64,000 bases of DNA, from the NCBI GenBank assembly GCA_001510575.1, contig LNGK01000010.1:1775111-1839110 (forward strand), written 5' to 3'. Each line of letters starts with the position of its first letter. Within the stretch, counting starts at the first letter, position 1. This DNA comes from Knoxdaviesia capensis. Taxonomy: Eukaryota > Ascomycota > Sordariomycetes > Microascales > Gondwanamycetaceae. Below the pieces are notes generated by a model that worked only from the letters and a program-made list of their open reading frames with translations, was not told the DNA's origin and made no database searches. This document shows, in pieces, positions 26,071 to 38,436 of this stretch. Position numbers and translations under genes: made by a program.

Positions 26071-29000
26071 ATCAGAAACTATGTGTGTATATGTGAGTTA
26101 AATCGGTCCGTAACATATACCCGGCATGTATCTTCCCATCAGGTAAAAATGATGAAAGACGGAATCCTCGTGGATTCAGATTCGGCGTTGGAGGTTTTGA
26201 TGAAGATATTTCCTTTCGGCTTAACGAACGGGGTTGTCTCGAACGTACGTTGAAGCTCCAGCTAAGAAAAAAAAAATGCAATCACGTGCGATAAGGATCG
26301 CGTCCGCTTATCGCCAAATTTTCAACGTCGCCTGTTCAACATCAACATGCGACGGTCGGCACACACTGCGTTTCCAAGAAGCGAAAAGACAAAAAAAAAT
26401 CCCACGGCGACCCTTGAAGCCATCATCGCGGTGATTCGAAGGAGCGGCTGTTATGAATTTGGAAATTAACAACATGCTTCGAGTCGAACTCACTAGACTC
26501 TTGGGGTTCGAAATACACATACACAATCGCGATATGTAAAGTTAACACACATATGGTATGCCTCTAGGGAAGGGGCGAACGTCCGGGAAGGAGCGATCGT
26601 GAAGATAGAAAGGGAAGGAGCGATTCGAGAGGGTGGGTGATAAGGAGCTCCTCCTTTGATTTTAATATGGAAAATTAGTTGATTTTATTTTGAGAAACTA
26701 TTACAAAAACACGTATAGCTGTTTCATCCAAGCTACTGGGTGAAGATACTTCTCCGTCCGAAACACCCCAAGCTCGTGTCGTGCAAGTCAGTTTGCTCGC
26801 AAACATCTCAATCTATTCACCAAGATACAAGGTTCCATCCTACTCGTAACGCCGCCAAATGAGCTGCAGATTCGTCTATCCTAACACCGGACTTAACGTC
26901 CTAAACAGCCCAGTGGAAAGACATTACCACTACACAGCACACACATACTCTCACGGTGAAGAAAAGGTCAAAAAGAAAAAAAAATCTCTTAGATATATCA
27001 GACAGGACCCAAGTTACTCTAGTCCTCCATCCATCCACAAGCTAAGGCCAACCAACACGAGCATCTCATCCCCTTCCCACCACAAGAGAAAATCCAAATA
27101 TTGATTAACATGGACCAGGGGAGACAAACAGCGCAACATCTATCATGCAAGCAGGTCCGTAGAGCTGAAAAAACGTATGGGGCGGAAATAACAAAGAAGG
27201 CCGTGAACGAGAAAAAAAAAAGCCACAACACTGAAATTCCGCGTCAAGAGAGAGAAAAAAAACCGAACAAACGAAGCAGAGAAAAGCACGAAAAAAGAAC
27301 AACGCCATCGTATACCATTCATGATTCAGCCAGCCAGCACCGTTTGAAGAAAGAGAAGATGAAGGAGTAAGTTAAATGAAGCGATTTCGAGAGTGAAGAA
27401 AACGGTGGGGGGGGAGATGTTGGCTTCCCAAAGAAAGGCTAATCGTGGTGTCGATAGCGTCATCCCAACAAGTAAAAAGTATGTAAAAAGAAAAGAAGTG
27501 GAAAAGATGAAGCGCCAAACGAATCCGTTGGCAACAAGAAAGAGACAAGCCAGCAAGAAGATATAAAAGCACCAAATCCTGCCCAAATAGTTGACATAAA
27601 ATAAAACACCCTCCACATTTTTGAGCCCATTAAAAAAAAAAAAAAAAAGAGAAGAAAAGATGAAATCGAAAACCGCGATGCATGACAAAAACCGGAACGA
27701 AAAGGGAATGCTGGCAAATATTCCGGGGTTCAAAAAAGAAACAAGGTGAAAAAATGATATGAAGACGTTGAAAAGCGCACAAAACAGTTTTATATCCATC
27801 CTCCAAAGCGCAAGAAGAAAAAATGAAACATCCACTCCAAATGGTCGGATTCTCAAAACTCCAACGAGAAAGCCGGCCCAGGCGCAAGCAAGCTTGGAAA
27901 AATGCAGGCGGGCACACCTTGGCTCTTCGGTTTTTTTTGGTTTTGTCTTCTCTCAAGATGTGCAAAAGAAAACCGCGATACAAAAAACAAATCGTAAACT
28001 TTTCCTCCGCAATAGGTCCTGTCCAAATAATGGAACGCAAGTCGTCGTCAGGAGTTCGGGCCCAAAGAAGCTCGATGTGTGTCGTTTAGTTATGTCGAAT
28101 ATAACAATCCGGTCGGGCGTTCCACCCAACAGCTCAATAGGCCTCCTCGATGGCTGGTCGACCAGGAAATTCCAATCCCATGACCATGAAAACTGCCGAG
28201 ACGAATGAAAGGCAAGGAAAAAAGAAGAAAAAAAGATCCAAATCATAAAAGAGAGACCGTGGACAGATGCTCAGCCCGAAGAGCAGAAGTAATCAGTGCT
28301 GGAACATGCCACCAAAAATGGGAACTGGAATCATAGCGTCTGGTGCTCGAACAAGCAAAATCGATTCCAGGGTAGGATTAAAAAATAGACAAGTCTTTGC
28401 TCATCCAAACACCGTATGAAGCGCGGTGTGAAAATCGAAAAAGCCGAACTGGGCAGAACACACAAGAGAAGAGAAATCGTAGCAAAATAAAATGATGAAA
28501 ACCACACAAAGCGCACTCAAGGTATCCACATCCAATCGTGGGTGCGTGAGAGAAAAAGAAGAGTAAACAAGACAGGGAAAGAAAAACAAAAGCCAGTCTA
28601 TCGAGAGACACCCAAAAGTCCAATTAAACCATAATACTGTGGAAAACGCAGAACGCCGGAAATGTGCGCGAGGTATAAAATGTGTAATGAGCCCGAAAAA
28701 AAAAAAGATGAAAAAAAGAATCAAAACAAACTAATCGAATGTTGACGCCGGAAACACCGCGTGGAGATGCATCGAATGGAGTTGCATGGCCGTGTTGGTG
28801 AGAATGCAAGCAAACTGGAAAGACAGAAATGCGCATTCAACGCCAGCAGGTTACATCGTAAACTCCTAGACGATCTCTCCGGTCGGTGGTTGCACAGGGG
28901 TCGTATTCGATGGGTGATCATAAACAGTCATAGAGGGGGAAAGCGGAAATTTTGAAAAAAGAAGAGGAACATAACGGCGGCACACAACATCCTCGGCTTT

Positions 29001-29149
29001 TCTGTTTCAAAGGGGTATCTGACGATGCAAAAGAGAATGGATAAGTCGCAAACTGAGAAACCCCATTCAAAAAGACGTAAGAAATAAAGTGGAATTTGAA
29101 GGAAAGAAAAAGAGGGTGGAAAGAGAGAATGACTTTTGGTGAGGCTAGC
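26071..29149. other. 3.1-kb gene-free interval between Clg1-like gene and Tim54
   Basis: Contains the Tim54 promoter on the left and the presumed 3' region of the cyclin gene on the right. The + strand is A-rich from 26930 to 29140 with many short A runs and one A17 run, so the cyclin transcript strand is U-rich. No coding sequence is supported. Confidence 0.5.
27632..27648. repeat. A17 homopolymer
   Basis: Uninterrupted A run on the + strand in A-rich non-coding DNA. It is flanked by more A-rich sequence, and there is no adjoining element to suggest a retroposon tail. Confidence 0.85.
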
Positions 29150-30181
29150 TTAACCGATGACAGCCTGGCCAAAGCCGGGGGGAGCAGCGAAGTAGTGCTT
29201 GGACGAGGCATTCTGATAAGCAGAATCAGAGTACTCGGCGTAGTGCTCCCAGGGGGAGATTGGGTAGTGGCCGGTGTAAGCGGGAGCACGGGCATAGAAG
29301 CCAGCATTGGAGGACTGGTACCCGTTGCCAGAGCCATACTGGATGGCCTGGGCAAACCACTCATTGTACCGGAAGTTGGCCAAAGCCGCCGACATGTCAT
29401 CGGGAGTTGAGTAGCCAGAATCCGGCGGAGTGATGGGAGCCTGCATGGGGCGGAACTGCTGAGGACGGCCCCAGCTGCTGTCAACGGGGCGGAAGCTGTT
29501 GGCAGCGGTGGTAGCATCAATCTTGGGAGCGAAGCGAGCATCATAGGTCATAGGAGAGATGCCAGCATTGCCGGTAACGGCGTAGGAAGAGAGCGGCGAG
29601 GCAATGGACTGTCTCGCGAAGTTGGTCTGGACCATGGGGAGGGCAGAGGTCATCTTGCGGACTCTGGCCTGCTCGGCAGCACGAGCCTCCTCCAGAGCGC
29701 GTCTCTTGCGGCGAGAAACCCAGCTCTCCCAGTCGCAAAGCCAAGCACGGTAATCCTCGGTCGAGTCCGGGTTGACGTACAGGCGCCATTTGCACGAGTC
29801 CAGCCACTCATACTCGAGACGGTTGAGCTCGGAAACGGGAATGCTAGTAACTTCGGACCACGAGCGGTTCTGGAAAGTGTTGTCGTCGAGGAACTTGCTG
29901 GCAAGCAGAAGCGAGACGGTAAGATAGCGCCAGACCTGGCCCTCGTTGACGTCGCAGGGGCCGTGAAGGCGCATGGTGTTGAGACGCTTCGCGAGGTAGT
30001 TCAGGCCGAGAAGAATAGTAGTACTGGGGAGGCGAGTCGCGGTGAGGATCTGAGAGACGAACTTGCGGAATCGGTCTGACACCTGGGCGTTAGGGGTGAC
30101 AATGCGAACAGCCATGTCGGCGACATACTGGGTCATTTCGTCCACCTCGTAGTCGAGGTGGGCACACACACCGCCAGCCAT
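29150..30181 (-). CDS. clg1: Pho85-type (PHO80 family) cyclin, Clg1-like
   Basis: Single exon, 343 aa. The cyclin box occupies about residues 10-150: MTQYVADMAVRIV, FRKFVSQILTATRLPSTTIL, LGLNYLAKRL, then YLTVSLLLASKFLDDNTFQN, RSWSEVTSIPVSELNRLEYE and WLDSCKWRLYV. SKFLDDNTF with NRSWSEV is characteristic of Pcl/Clg1 cyclins, which activate the Pho85 kinase in nutrient and cell-cycle control. After the box comes a basic RRKRRALEEARAAEQARVRK helix region and a Tyr/Ala/Gly/Asn-rich tail that is probably disordered. Start ATG at 30181 with MAGGVCAHLDYEVDEM; no upstream in-frame ATG is convincing. The gene is isolated, with several kilobases of empty DNA on each side. The subgroup (Clg1 rather than Pcl1/2) is my best reading. 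Confidence 0.87.
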   Translation of the reverse strand: MAGGVCAHLDYEVDEMTQYVADMAVRIVTPNAQVSDRFRKFVSQILTATRLPSTTILLGLNYLAKRLNTMRLHGPCDVNEGQVWRYLTVSLLLASKFLDDNTFQNRSWSEVTSIPVSELNRLEYEWLDSCKWRLYVNPDSTEDYRAWLCDWESWVSRRKRRALEEARAAEQARVRKMTSALPMVQTNFARQSIASPLSSYAVTGNAGISPMTYDARFAPKIDATTAANSFRPVDSSWGRPQQFRPMQAPITPPDSGYSTPDDMSAALANFRYNEWFAQAIQYGSGNGYQSSNAGFYARAPAYTGHYPISPWEHYAEYSDSAYQNASSKHYFAAPPGFGQAVIG

Positions 30182-32259
30182 GATGTCGGGTTGGGAGAAA
30201 GAAGGTGAGGGGACGACAGTGGTCGACCTCTCGCCGAGGGAAGAAAGAGAAGTGAAGTGGTGGGAAGGTATGTAGTGTAAGGTGTTGAGTTAGACTCGGA
30301 GAGATGAGACGAGGACGATTCTCGGTGTGGAAGAGAGAGATGAGGAGATGAGGACGGTTCTCAGTGAGGAACGAGGAGAGAGAAGAGGAAGAGATAGAGA
30401 GAGAGAAAAGGCTCAAGGCACTTGGGAAAGCAGTTTAGCAAGGTAGGGTTTCAGTAAATCCAAGTTGCACAAAATGCTGTTCTCAAGGCCAGTGAGGGGA
30501 GGGGAAATGAACGAAAACCGAGGCTGAGGCCTTTACTGGATCAATTTCGCCATCAAGATGTATACGTCTCGCGTATCTTGATGTAAAGAAAAAGAAGCAG
30601 AACGGGAAATCGAATAGGAACGCAACGACTGGAGAAGCGACACAAACTTAAATAGTTCTCGTCGCGGGTGGAGAAGTGGTGGTTGTGGGAGAAGAATGGA
30701 AGCCGTAAAAATTAGGAAGATGGGACGAAATTTATCGACGGAGAGGATTTGCGGCGATGTCGAGATTGAATTAAGAATACACGTCGAGTCAGGCTAGAAA
30801 TTCACGTCACCAGATGTCAGCTGACGGTTTAGGCTTGGAGTGAACGAACGAGCGAGTCAAGAAAAACAAGAGGAGGCAAAATACGCCGAGGCCACAACAC
30901 CACCAAGCGGTCGCGTTGGGGAAGTGAGTGAGTGGTTACGTACCGTTCCGTAGAGACAAAAAAGGTTGGAAAAGGTACAAAACAGAGGACTTTTTTGGAT
31001 CAAAATAGGCTTATGAAGAAAAGAAGTTTGATCTGTAGAAGAGTGCGGAGGGATAAAAATAAACAGTCGCGCACAGCGGAAACAAGCAGGACACACAATA
31101 TCCAGTTGATGACGAGAACAAGTTTGGAGGAGAAATCAACACACACAAGTCGACGAAGTAAAAACAAACAAGAGAGACGTAAGAAGAAGCGTTAGAGAAG
31201 AAGAAGAAGAGTGGCTGAAGGTATCGTAATCGTGAAGAAAGAGAAGGAAGAGAAGAAGAAAAAAAGGAGTAGAAGATTGAAGCAATTCGGAACAAGGATG
31301 TATCGAAAAAGAATTCGCCAAAAACGGAAAGAACAGGCAGAACGGTTTGCTAATAACCTCGAGAGGAAATACGCTGAAAGATGCTTGGAGAGGATGTTTG
31401 TTGACGTTGATGTTGTCGATAGAGAGTGGGAGAGGGAGTGCGGTAGACACTGGACAAAAGCTCGAATCCTTGGGTCGACGAGATCACGGCAGAGATGCTG
31501 TGTTTATTTTTTTGCAACGGTAAAGCGCAGTGAAGCGGGAATACCTAAAAACAAATCACTTGCCGTGGGCGTGAAAAGAAGAAAAAAGTAGTTGTCGGAT
31601 CAAGAACAAGTTCGGCGTCACCATGAAGAAAAAACGAAGAGGACGGGAGGGGGGAGGAGGAAAGCAAGGACAAGAGAATGTGAGAGGATTTGATGGATGA
31701 CGAGAGTGAAGAAAGGAAAAAAAGGAAGAGAGAAAAAAAGAAAAAAAGAAGCGAGGAAGAATAAGAGAGAGAAAAATAATAGCCAAGGGTGGAGAGGTGC
31801 GAGAGGAGCAGCACGGAGTAAAAAGGAATGACGGAGTAGGGTAAGTCGACGGGGGGAGTACGAGTAAAAAGCGGGAAGAGGAGGAAAGAAATTAGAGGAG
31901 AAAAGGCGACAATCAACCACTGGGCCTGAGAGAGGGCAAAATTTGTTTGGTAGTATGTGAAGTAGCGGGTACAGCAGGTTTCCCTAGGGCACAGTGCTGT
32001 AACTGTGGTGCGTCGACATATATTTTGGCTGCTTGAGAAAAAAAAGAACGAGAGGAGGGAAAGCGAGATATCGCCGCTAGAGAGAGAGAGAGATGAGGAG
32101 AAAGAGAATGCAGACAAAAGAGAGAGAGGTGGACGGGCGGAGGGAGACTCGCACTTGCTGGTTGAGTGGAGGCTTTTTTCTGTGCTGTACTCATTCATTC
32201 ACTTACTCACAGCAGTAACGCCTTCTGTTTTCTGCTGCGGTGGGTATGAGTGGATGAGT

Positions 32260-32286
32260 GGAACAGGTGGAACAGGTGGAACAGGT
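32260..32286. repeat. three tandem copies of GGAACAGGT
   Basis: A perfect 9-bp unit repeated three times in non-coding DNA, flanked by GA-rich and GT-rich sequence. Confidence 0.9.
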
Positions 32287-32337
32287 GCAGATGGAGGTAC
32301 AAGTTACAAGGACGTCCGTAGAATATACGATGTGTGT

Positions 32338-32351
32338 GTACTGTACAGTAC
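32338..32351. repeat. 14-bp palindrome-like motif GTACTGTACAGTAC
   Basis: Perfect inverted repeat, the fullest copy of a motif found at several intergenic sites in this window. It is the same on both strands. Function unknown; a dimeric binding site or a small hairpin are possibilities. Confidence 0.8.
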
Positions 32352-33267
32352 ATGCAGCGAGAGGGTTTTACGAAGGCAAAGTCTCCATAGTGGCTGGGGG
32401 GTGTGAGTCGGGGTAATGAAAATGGGGTGGTTGTGTGTGGTTGTGGTGGTGGTGGTTTAGGTTAAGGCAGGAAAACAGGAAGCGCAAGAAATCAAAAATT
32501 AATAATTTTAAAATAAAAAGTTTTTCCAATAGTGAAGCGAGACTAGAAAAGAATTATGGAGGGCCAGGGGTGGCGGTTCCCAAGAGAAATTAGTATCCCG
32601 ACGTACCCAGTGCCGAAACGGTGGGAAATGCTCCCCACTACACGACGAACGCCAGATTTCACAGCCGGCGTCTTCCTCAAATACCCGCTGTATTATATCG
32701 GACACATTCACCTGCTCGTCCAGACAACTGTGTGTACACTGCGGTTGTATAATGTGTGTGCATGTACAACGGAGAATCTGTGTGGGCGTTGGTTGGCCGG
32801 GCACATGAGCGAGGCACACCCAGAGGAAGCATGGACGATACATCCACCGGCGCCAACACCGGTGCTGTGTCTGGACAGCGACATCGTTTGAGTGTTCGTC
32901 ACAATGTCGAGCGGTTGATCGCGAACGTAAATTGGCCGATGTGTGGATGGGATCATCTTGAGAGCATCTTGACACGCCTGCAGCACTGATGTAAATACAG
33001 TGCGGTCATGTGTCACGCACTGTGTGCTGTACAGTACATCCGGATTAAACAGTCTGCATAAAAAGTCTGCAGCCAGTGCGTGCGTGCACAAAACTGCACC
33101 CGCCCCAGCCGTTCACAAATGTGCGTTGTGCAGGTGTATAGACATATGTATACACCGTCTGAGACCAGCCCCGCGCACACTGTAGCGCTCGTGTCTTGTC
33201 TCGCCAGTGTTTTGTTGTCTTCGTATTCCGTTCCTGTATAGGGGACCAACTTCGTATCAAACAAGAA

Positions 33268-33270
<3 letters not shown>

Positions 33271-33306
<36 letters not shown>
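33271..33306. repeat. (GA)18 microsatellite
   Basis: The longest dinucleotide run in the window, in the gene-free region. Confidence 0.95.
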
Positions 33307-33307
<1 letters not shown>

Positions 33308-33593
33308 CAGAAGGCAAAGACCCCATGGAGTGGATTTGGCTGGCAGCTAAATTAGGCACCCGAAATCACCAGTCGTTCTGGACACACAGGCTGCTCGCTG
33401 TCTCGTCCCGGCTCGTGCAGCCGGGTTTTGGCGGGCAGACCAGTTCCAGCACCGGCCATTCCAGACAAGGTGCGAAAAACAACAAAAAAGGCAAACACAC
33501 ACACATACACACGCCAGGCCGTTGACGTATGCACAGGCTAGTCTGAATTCCAGCAGCTGTGCTTTGATTTGATGGCGACTTGGTGTGAGTGGG

Positions 33594-33614
33594 TGTGGTG
33601 GTGGTGGTGGTGGT
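33594..33614. repeat. (GGT)n / (TGG)n microsatellite
   Basis: Trinucleotide run of about seven units in non-coding DNA. Confidence 0.85.
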
Positions 33615-36600
33615 CAGTGGGAGAGGGTTTCATTTCGCCTTCTTGGAGGAATCACCGGGCCAGGAGACGAAGAATGAGAGAACCCTAGAATCCGAGAGAA
33701 AAGAAACGAGCCGGGGTGGTGGTGGTGTGTCGAAACGGGAAAAGGGGACACACAGCTCGTAAAACACGATATGCACACACACGCACACACACAGTTTGGT
33801 GTGGTGGTGGAAGCGGTGGTGGTTATTGGCGGCTTCACAGCCGCGCCACCGCCGAACCAAACGAACGAGAATCTCTCTTCCCTCCTCCTTGCATTGCCCT
33901 CTCTCCCTTTCCTGCCCTGGGTGGTCTGGTCTGGGTCATGAGTGTGTCATAATTTTGTTTCTTTTTCGGCTGCCTGCTCGATACGTCGCCTCATGTCACC
34001 CACGGCTTTCCGATCTTCTTCTTCTTTCTTCTTGGTCGAGAAAACCACCACACCCCCCAGCCGGAAGCTTCTTGGAACCCTTCCCAACAGACACCGGAGT
34101 TCCTTTTGGTCGGTCTCCCAAACGAACGGTACCACTAACGCACAGGATGAGTTGGGGCTTGTCCTGCCCTCTTGAGAACACACAAATGGCGTTGCATGTG
34201 CCGGGCTGGTTCTGATCGCCCTTTAATACCCGACCAGAGCAAAGAAAAAGAAGAAAGAAAGGGTTTTCATCTGCTGGCCTTCGTTCTTGTCTCCTGTTCC
34301 AATCCAGTCTCAGATATGTGCGGTGTATCCACATCCATCCCAACTGTTTTGGAAAAAAGCAGGTCAGCACCCTCAGGTGCCCTCGGATCCCGGCTTTGGC
34401 CGCCCAGAAACAAGGCACAAGCATAGGCAATGGGGTTTACCCTTCATAGTAGTATGCTCAAGCCAATATCATCCTGTGCTGTTTCTATCGGGAGCAGCGC
34501 TTAGTGGGGATTCCGATTAACCCACAAACTGGTGGATGAAAAAGCCCTTTGGGTCTTAAATGAAGAAGCCGATGAGAGAGAGAAAAAAATTCTTCATTTA
34601 TGGGACCGCCAGAGTGGACCAAGGTCTGGTTCGTTTTTCTCGTTGGACGGATAAGAACCATCCCCGCGAACACAGTATGATGACGGACACCGGTGACAAT
34701 GATCCGTTATAATGGCTATAATGGTGTGCAGGAGACACCAGACACTCGCACCCACGAGACGTACCCGGACTTCACCATCGCCACCACACCCGCCGTAAGT
34801 ATGCGCTGGATGGCGAAAGACCACCCACGAGAAAAGAGGGCACAACACTTCGCCTCTCTTCGATAGTATTAACGTAGTCCGCAGTCATGGCTAGCTCTAC
34901 ACACCGATCTAGGCTCACCAGGTCCGATATATCGTGGATGCTGCAAGCTCCACGAAACGCATTCCGGAGAAACCATGCCGGAGTTGCTGGATACTCCACA
35001 AACTCCAGTTTTGGGGACCGTTCCCCCCCATGATTGTGAAAAAAAAAATTGCTCGCATATAACATTAACATGCCCTTTTTTTGGTCTTGTGGCCGCTCTC
35101 ACCGCCGGTAATTAATGAGCGCCCCTCGTCCCCAGAAAAAAAAAAAGAAGAAAAAACCACATATCCAAAGTTCGTGCGTGTGCCCTTGTTTTCGCCGAAG
35201 CTGTGAGAAATACGGAGCATGCCCTACAGTGTCGTTTTATACAGTACAGCCTCACCACTCTCACACACCTAAGCCTCTTCCCCCCGGGCTATTTCTCGAG
35301 CCCCCGGAGGGTTTTGGTCTGGTCATTTTGGACCGACGATGGGGGGCTCCAAGCCCTTGCGTGTCCCAAGCTCAGAATGATCTCAAGCTCTCAGCCAGGC
35401 AGTTCTCGTTGTAGCAGAGCCTCTTCCGGGAAGCAAAGCAAGGAACGCAAAAAAAGGAAAGCAAAACACACACACCCAGATTCGTTCGTGTCGCGTTTTG
35501 ATAATTCCGTTAGCGCTAGGAAGGGGTTAGTGGATTTGTTTTCTAGTTTTTTCTTTCCTTTTGGCGTTCCTTCTTTTGTTTATTCTAATTTCCTTCCTTC
35601 AGACATTTCTGTTCCGGTGGTGCTGCCCAAAATAGAGTGGTCCCACCTCCTTTTTCTGCTCGTTCGTCCCTGAGTTGAAATTAAAACATGTGCCAGACGC
35701 TCTGTTTTTTTTCGATGAGAGAGGGGCACTGTAACGATATTGGATAGTCTAGGTAGGTTAGTGGAAAATGCACGGATTTTTATTAGGGGGGGGGGGCACC
35801 CACGCAGCGCCGCATGCTTGGAATCGATGTGTGTGGTCAGCTGTATGCCTCCTCCGAATTGCTGATATTCACGTCTCCCAAGAGTGTGTGTGTTTTAGTG
35901 TTTTACCAGAAGAGGAAACGACACATGAAATCCGCGTCGGATCAACAAACACACCCACCCGCAGATAAAAGCCGATATATATATACCGGCCTAGCAGGGT
36001 GAATTTCCGGCCACCGACGGAACGGCCAGCCCAAGTGCCGCGCGTAGGGAGATATCCTTCGCATTACATGACGGACAGGAGGGAGCAAGAGAACTGCAAC
36101 AAACCCGTCAGATCGTACTGTTTGGTTAAAGCTGCAGATCCCACAACCAGAAAATGGAACACACAAAGCTCAAACACAATTGCAGGTACGGCTTGTGAAG
36201 AAGAGGGTATTTTCCCTCCTGACGCTTTTGCGCCGGTATAACACGCACGTCGCTATAGTGTTCCCCTCTCATCTCCTCCCTATAGCAGATTGCGTAGGAG
36301 GTATATAACACTGGCGGCTGTCACGTTGAGGGACCGGAACCCCGTATGTGTGAGTGTGCGTGTGTGTGTTGGTTTGCCTGGAGAATGGGGCTCCAGGAGC
36401 ACAGTTGTGAGGAATGGAGCGTCTGCGCGAAATAGGTTCAAAGTCACGGGAAAAGGAAAACCCGCACCCACCCATGTTTCCTTTGCGACCGACCAACCAG
36501 ACAGGCGTGTTGTGCATGCGCAGCAGCGCGAGAAATTGGCGGGAACGCGGGAATGCTGCACAACAGACCTTCTTCCTTCCCCCAGCCCAGAAAAAAGGGG

Positions 36601-37000
36601 ATCGGGGGGGAGGATGAGGGATGAGGGATGAAAGCTCTGTGGGAGTGGGAGCTGAACCACAGGAGCCCCTTGCGTGAGCTGCCTGTTGTCTCCAGGTCCT
36701 GCATGTAAAATGGGTTAATCGCCCGCTTCCCGCCTGGTGAGGAGGCTGAGATGGTTTGTTTTTACCTGCAATTAGAACGACCAGGCAAGGCGTTGAAAAT
36801 GGCTATTTTTCACCTATCCCCAAGCCCTCTCTGACTGGTGAAAGGCCCACCGCGGCCATGTGGGACACCAGGGGCGCAGAGATTGGCTTCCTTGCCTGCT
36901 CTCCTAGGGTTGCCATGGTGGTGGCCGTTTGAGTGCGTGTGTTGTTTTTGCGCGAAGGTCATTTCTGCGAGCACTCAGCCAAGTTCTCTCTGCTCTCACT

Positions 37001-37034
37001 CGCGCTCTCGCTCTCGCTCTCGCTCTCTCTCTCG
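37001..37034. repeat. CTCTCG-type hexamer repeat
   Basis: Tandem CGCTCT units degrading to CT at the right end, in non-coding DNA. Confidence 0.85.
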
Positions 37035-38436
37035 TTGTGGGAGCTCGGAGCATAATTGGTGCCCCAGGTCAGCGTAACACGGCCACTGTTCGCCGTGCTG
37101 GCTCGCCAGGGCGTTGGCGCGCTCGATGGCCTGAGCTCTTTGTCGAGGGGAGGGAAGAAGGCGAGCAGTTTTCTATTTCGGGTTGGGCTTGGTCTGTGGG
37201 TACAAAATCAAAACACAAGGAGCCCAAATAGGCGCCGAAAGAGCGAGAGGCGACGATGGAACAATGTGGCCTCTTCAAGTACGGCACTTTACCCTAGAAG
37301 TGGCAAGCAACGTGTGCCTCTTTTTGTTTATATGATGTTTTGGGGGAGCAACGCTGGTTGGGATGTCGTTGCTCGTGGTAGCAGCCAGTCGGGTGTTTTT
37401 CTCATAACCCTACGCCTAAGCCGCACCATCCTAGACTATTGATTTTCACGGACGAGCACATCTCGAACATGGACACCCTGTTTCCAAATGCCCCTGCCCA
37501 GCCTCAACCTATCAGTGATGGACAACGCGTCTCCCAGGGTCCGAACTGATCAATTTCTTTGATCTGTTTATTCCCTCCATCGGAAAGGGGGAAGGGGAAT
37601 CGTCCAAAGGAAAGGAGAAATGATCAGCCGTCCGTGGTCGTGGGGGTTTGTGTTTACCCGTGCTTTTCCCCCAGCTGCTGAATGAGGAAGATCGTTTTGG
37701 CGGGATTTGATGCGTCTGACCACCCAAGTCTCGACCATGATAATTATAAGAGGATAAGACTTTAAGAGAGTCAGTCCCTAAACGGAGAACTCAATGCTTT
37801 TGAATCTCATGTGGCTTTAGTTGACTCAGGTACTCTGGACATACTGTACTGTATTCATGTATGTACTGTAGACTTCTTTCTCCGTGAGCGGTCTCCTCCC
37901 TACGAGATTCTGGCAACTTGAGGTCTCCTTGTTGGACCCTTAGACCCTAGGGTACTGAGCCACTATCACGAGGTTGCGCCAGCGACTTGTTTGATCCCTC
38001 CTGCTGCTTCCTTCTACGCAGTCCGATGTCGAGAAATGTAGCCGGCCATTCACTCTGGCCAGATGAGCTTGATGATCTTGCCTGAGCAGTCTTGGCTTTG
38101 TGTCTGCGATCCTTGTGTAATTACCTTCTTGATTTTTTTTCTCTTCAGTTTTGATGTATCTAAGGCGGTTTTGCCTTTTTCTACCACCTGATTTGAGCTT
38201 GATGGAGAGGGAAGAGGCTAGGTTAAACCCTAAGATAATGGATATGGCAAGTATGACCGGAAAGGGCAAGAATAAGTTACGTACATGTAGGCAAGTACAG
38301 TAGATATATAGAATCAAAACTGATTGCATTTACGCCTTTGCACCTTTCTTTTTGTCTTTCCTACAATTTTCTTGTTCTTTTCCCTCACCCTTCATTCACC
38401 TCTTTATCACCTCTGCTTCACCTGACCTTTTCCAAC

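Larger units (their letters stand above)
30182..38436. other. 8.3-kb gene-free region between the cyclin gene and HNH gene 1
   Basis: From 30182 to about 32150 the + strand is strongly purine-rich, so the cyclin transcript strand is C/T-rich; this looks like a long promoter or leader for the cyclin. Beyond that the DNA is mixed in composition, with GA, TG, GGT and CTCTCG microsatellites and GTACTGTACAGTAC-type motifs at 32338, 33030 and, in weaker form, 35239, 37841, 37862. The many open frames here (up to about 217 codons) are low-complexity or lack any protein character. No tRNA, transposon or conserved domain was recognised. Confidence 0.5.

Noticed and set aside
27600..27660. A17 run as a retroposon tail
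   Set aside because: No reverse-transcriptase relic, target-site duplication or source gene similarity is visible beside it.
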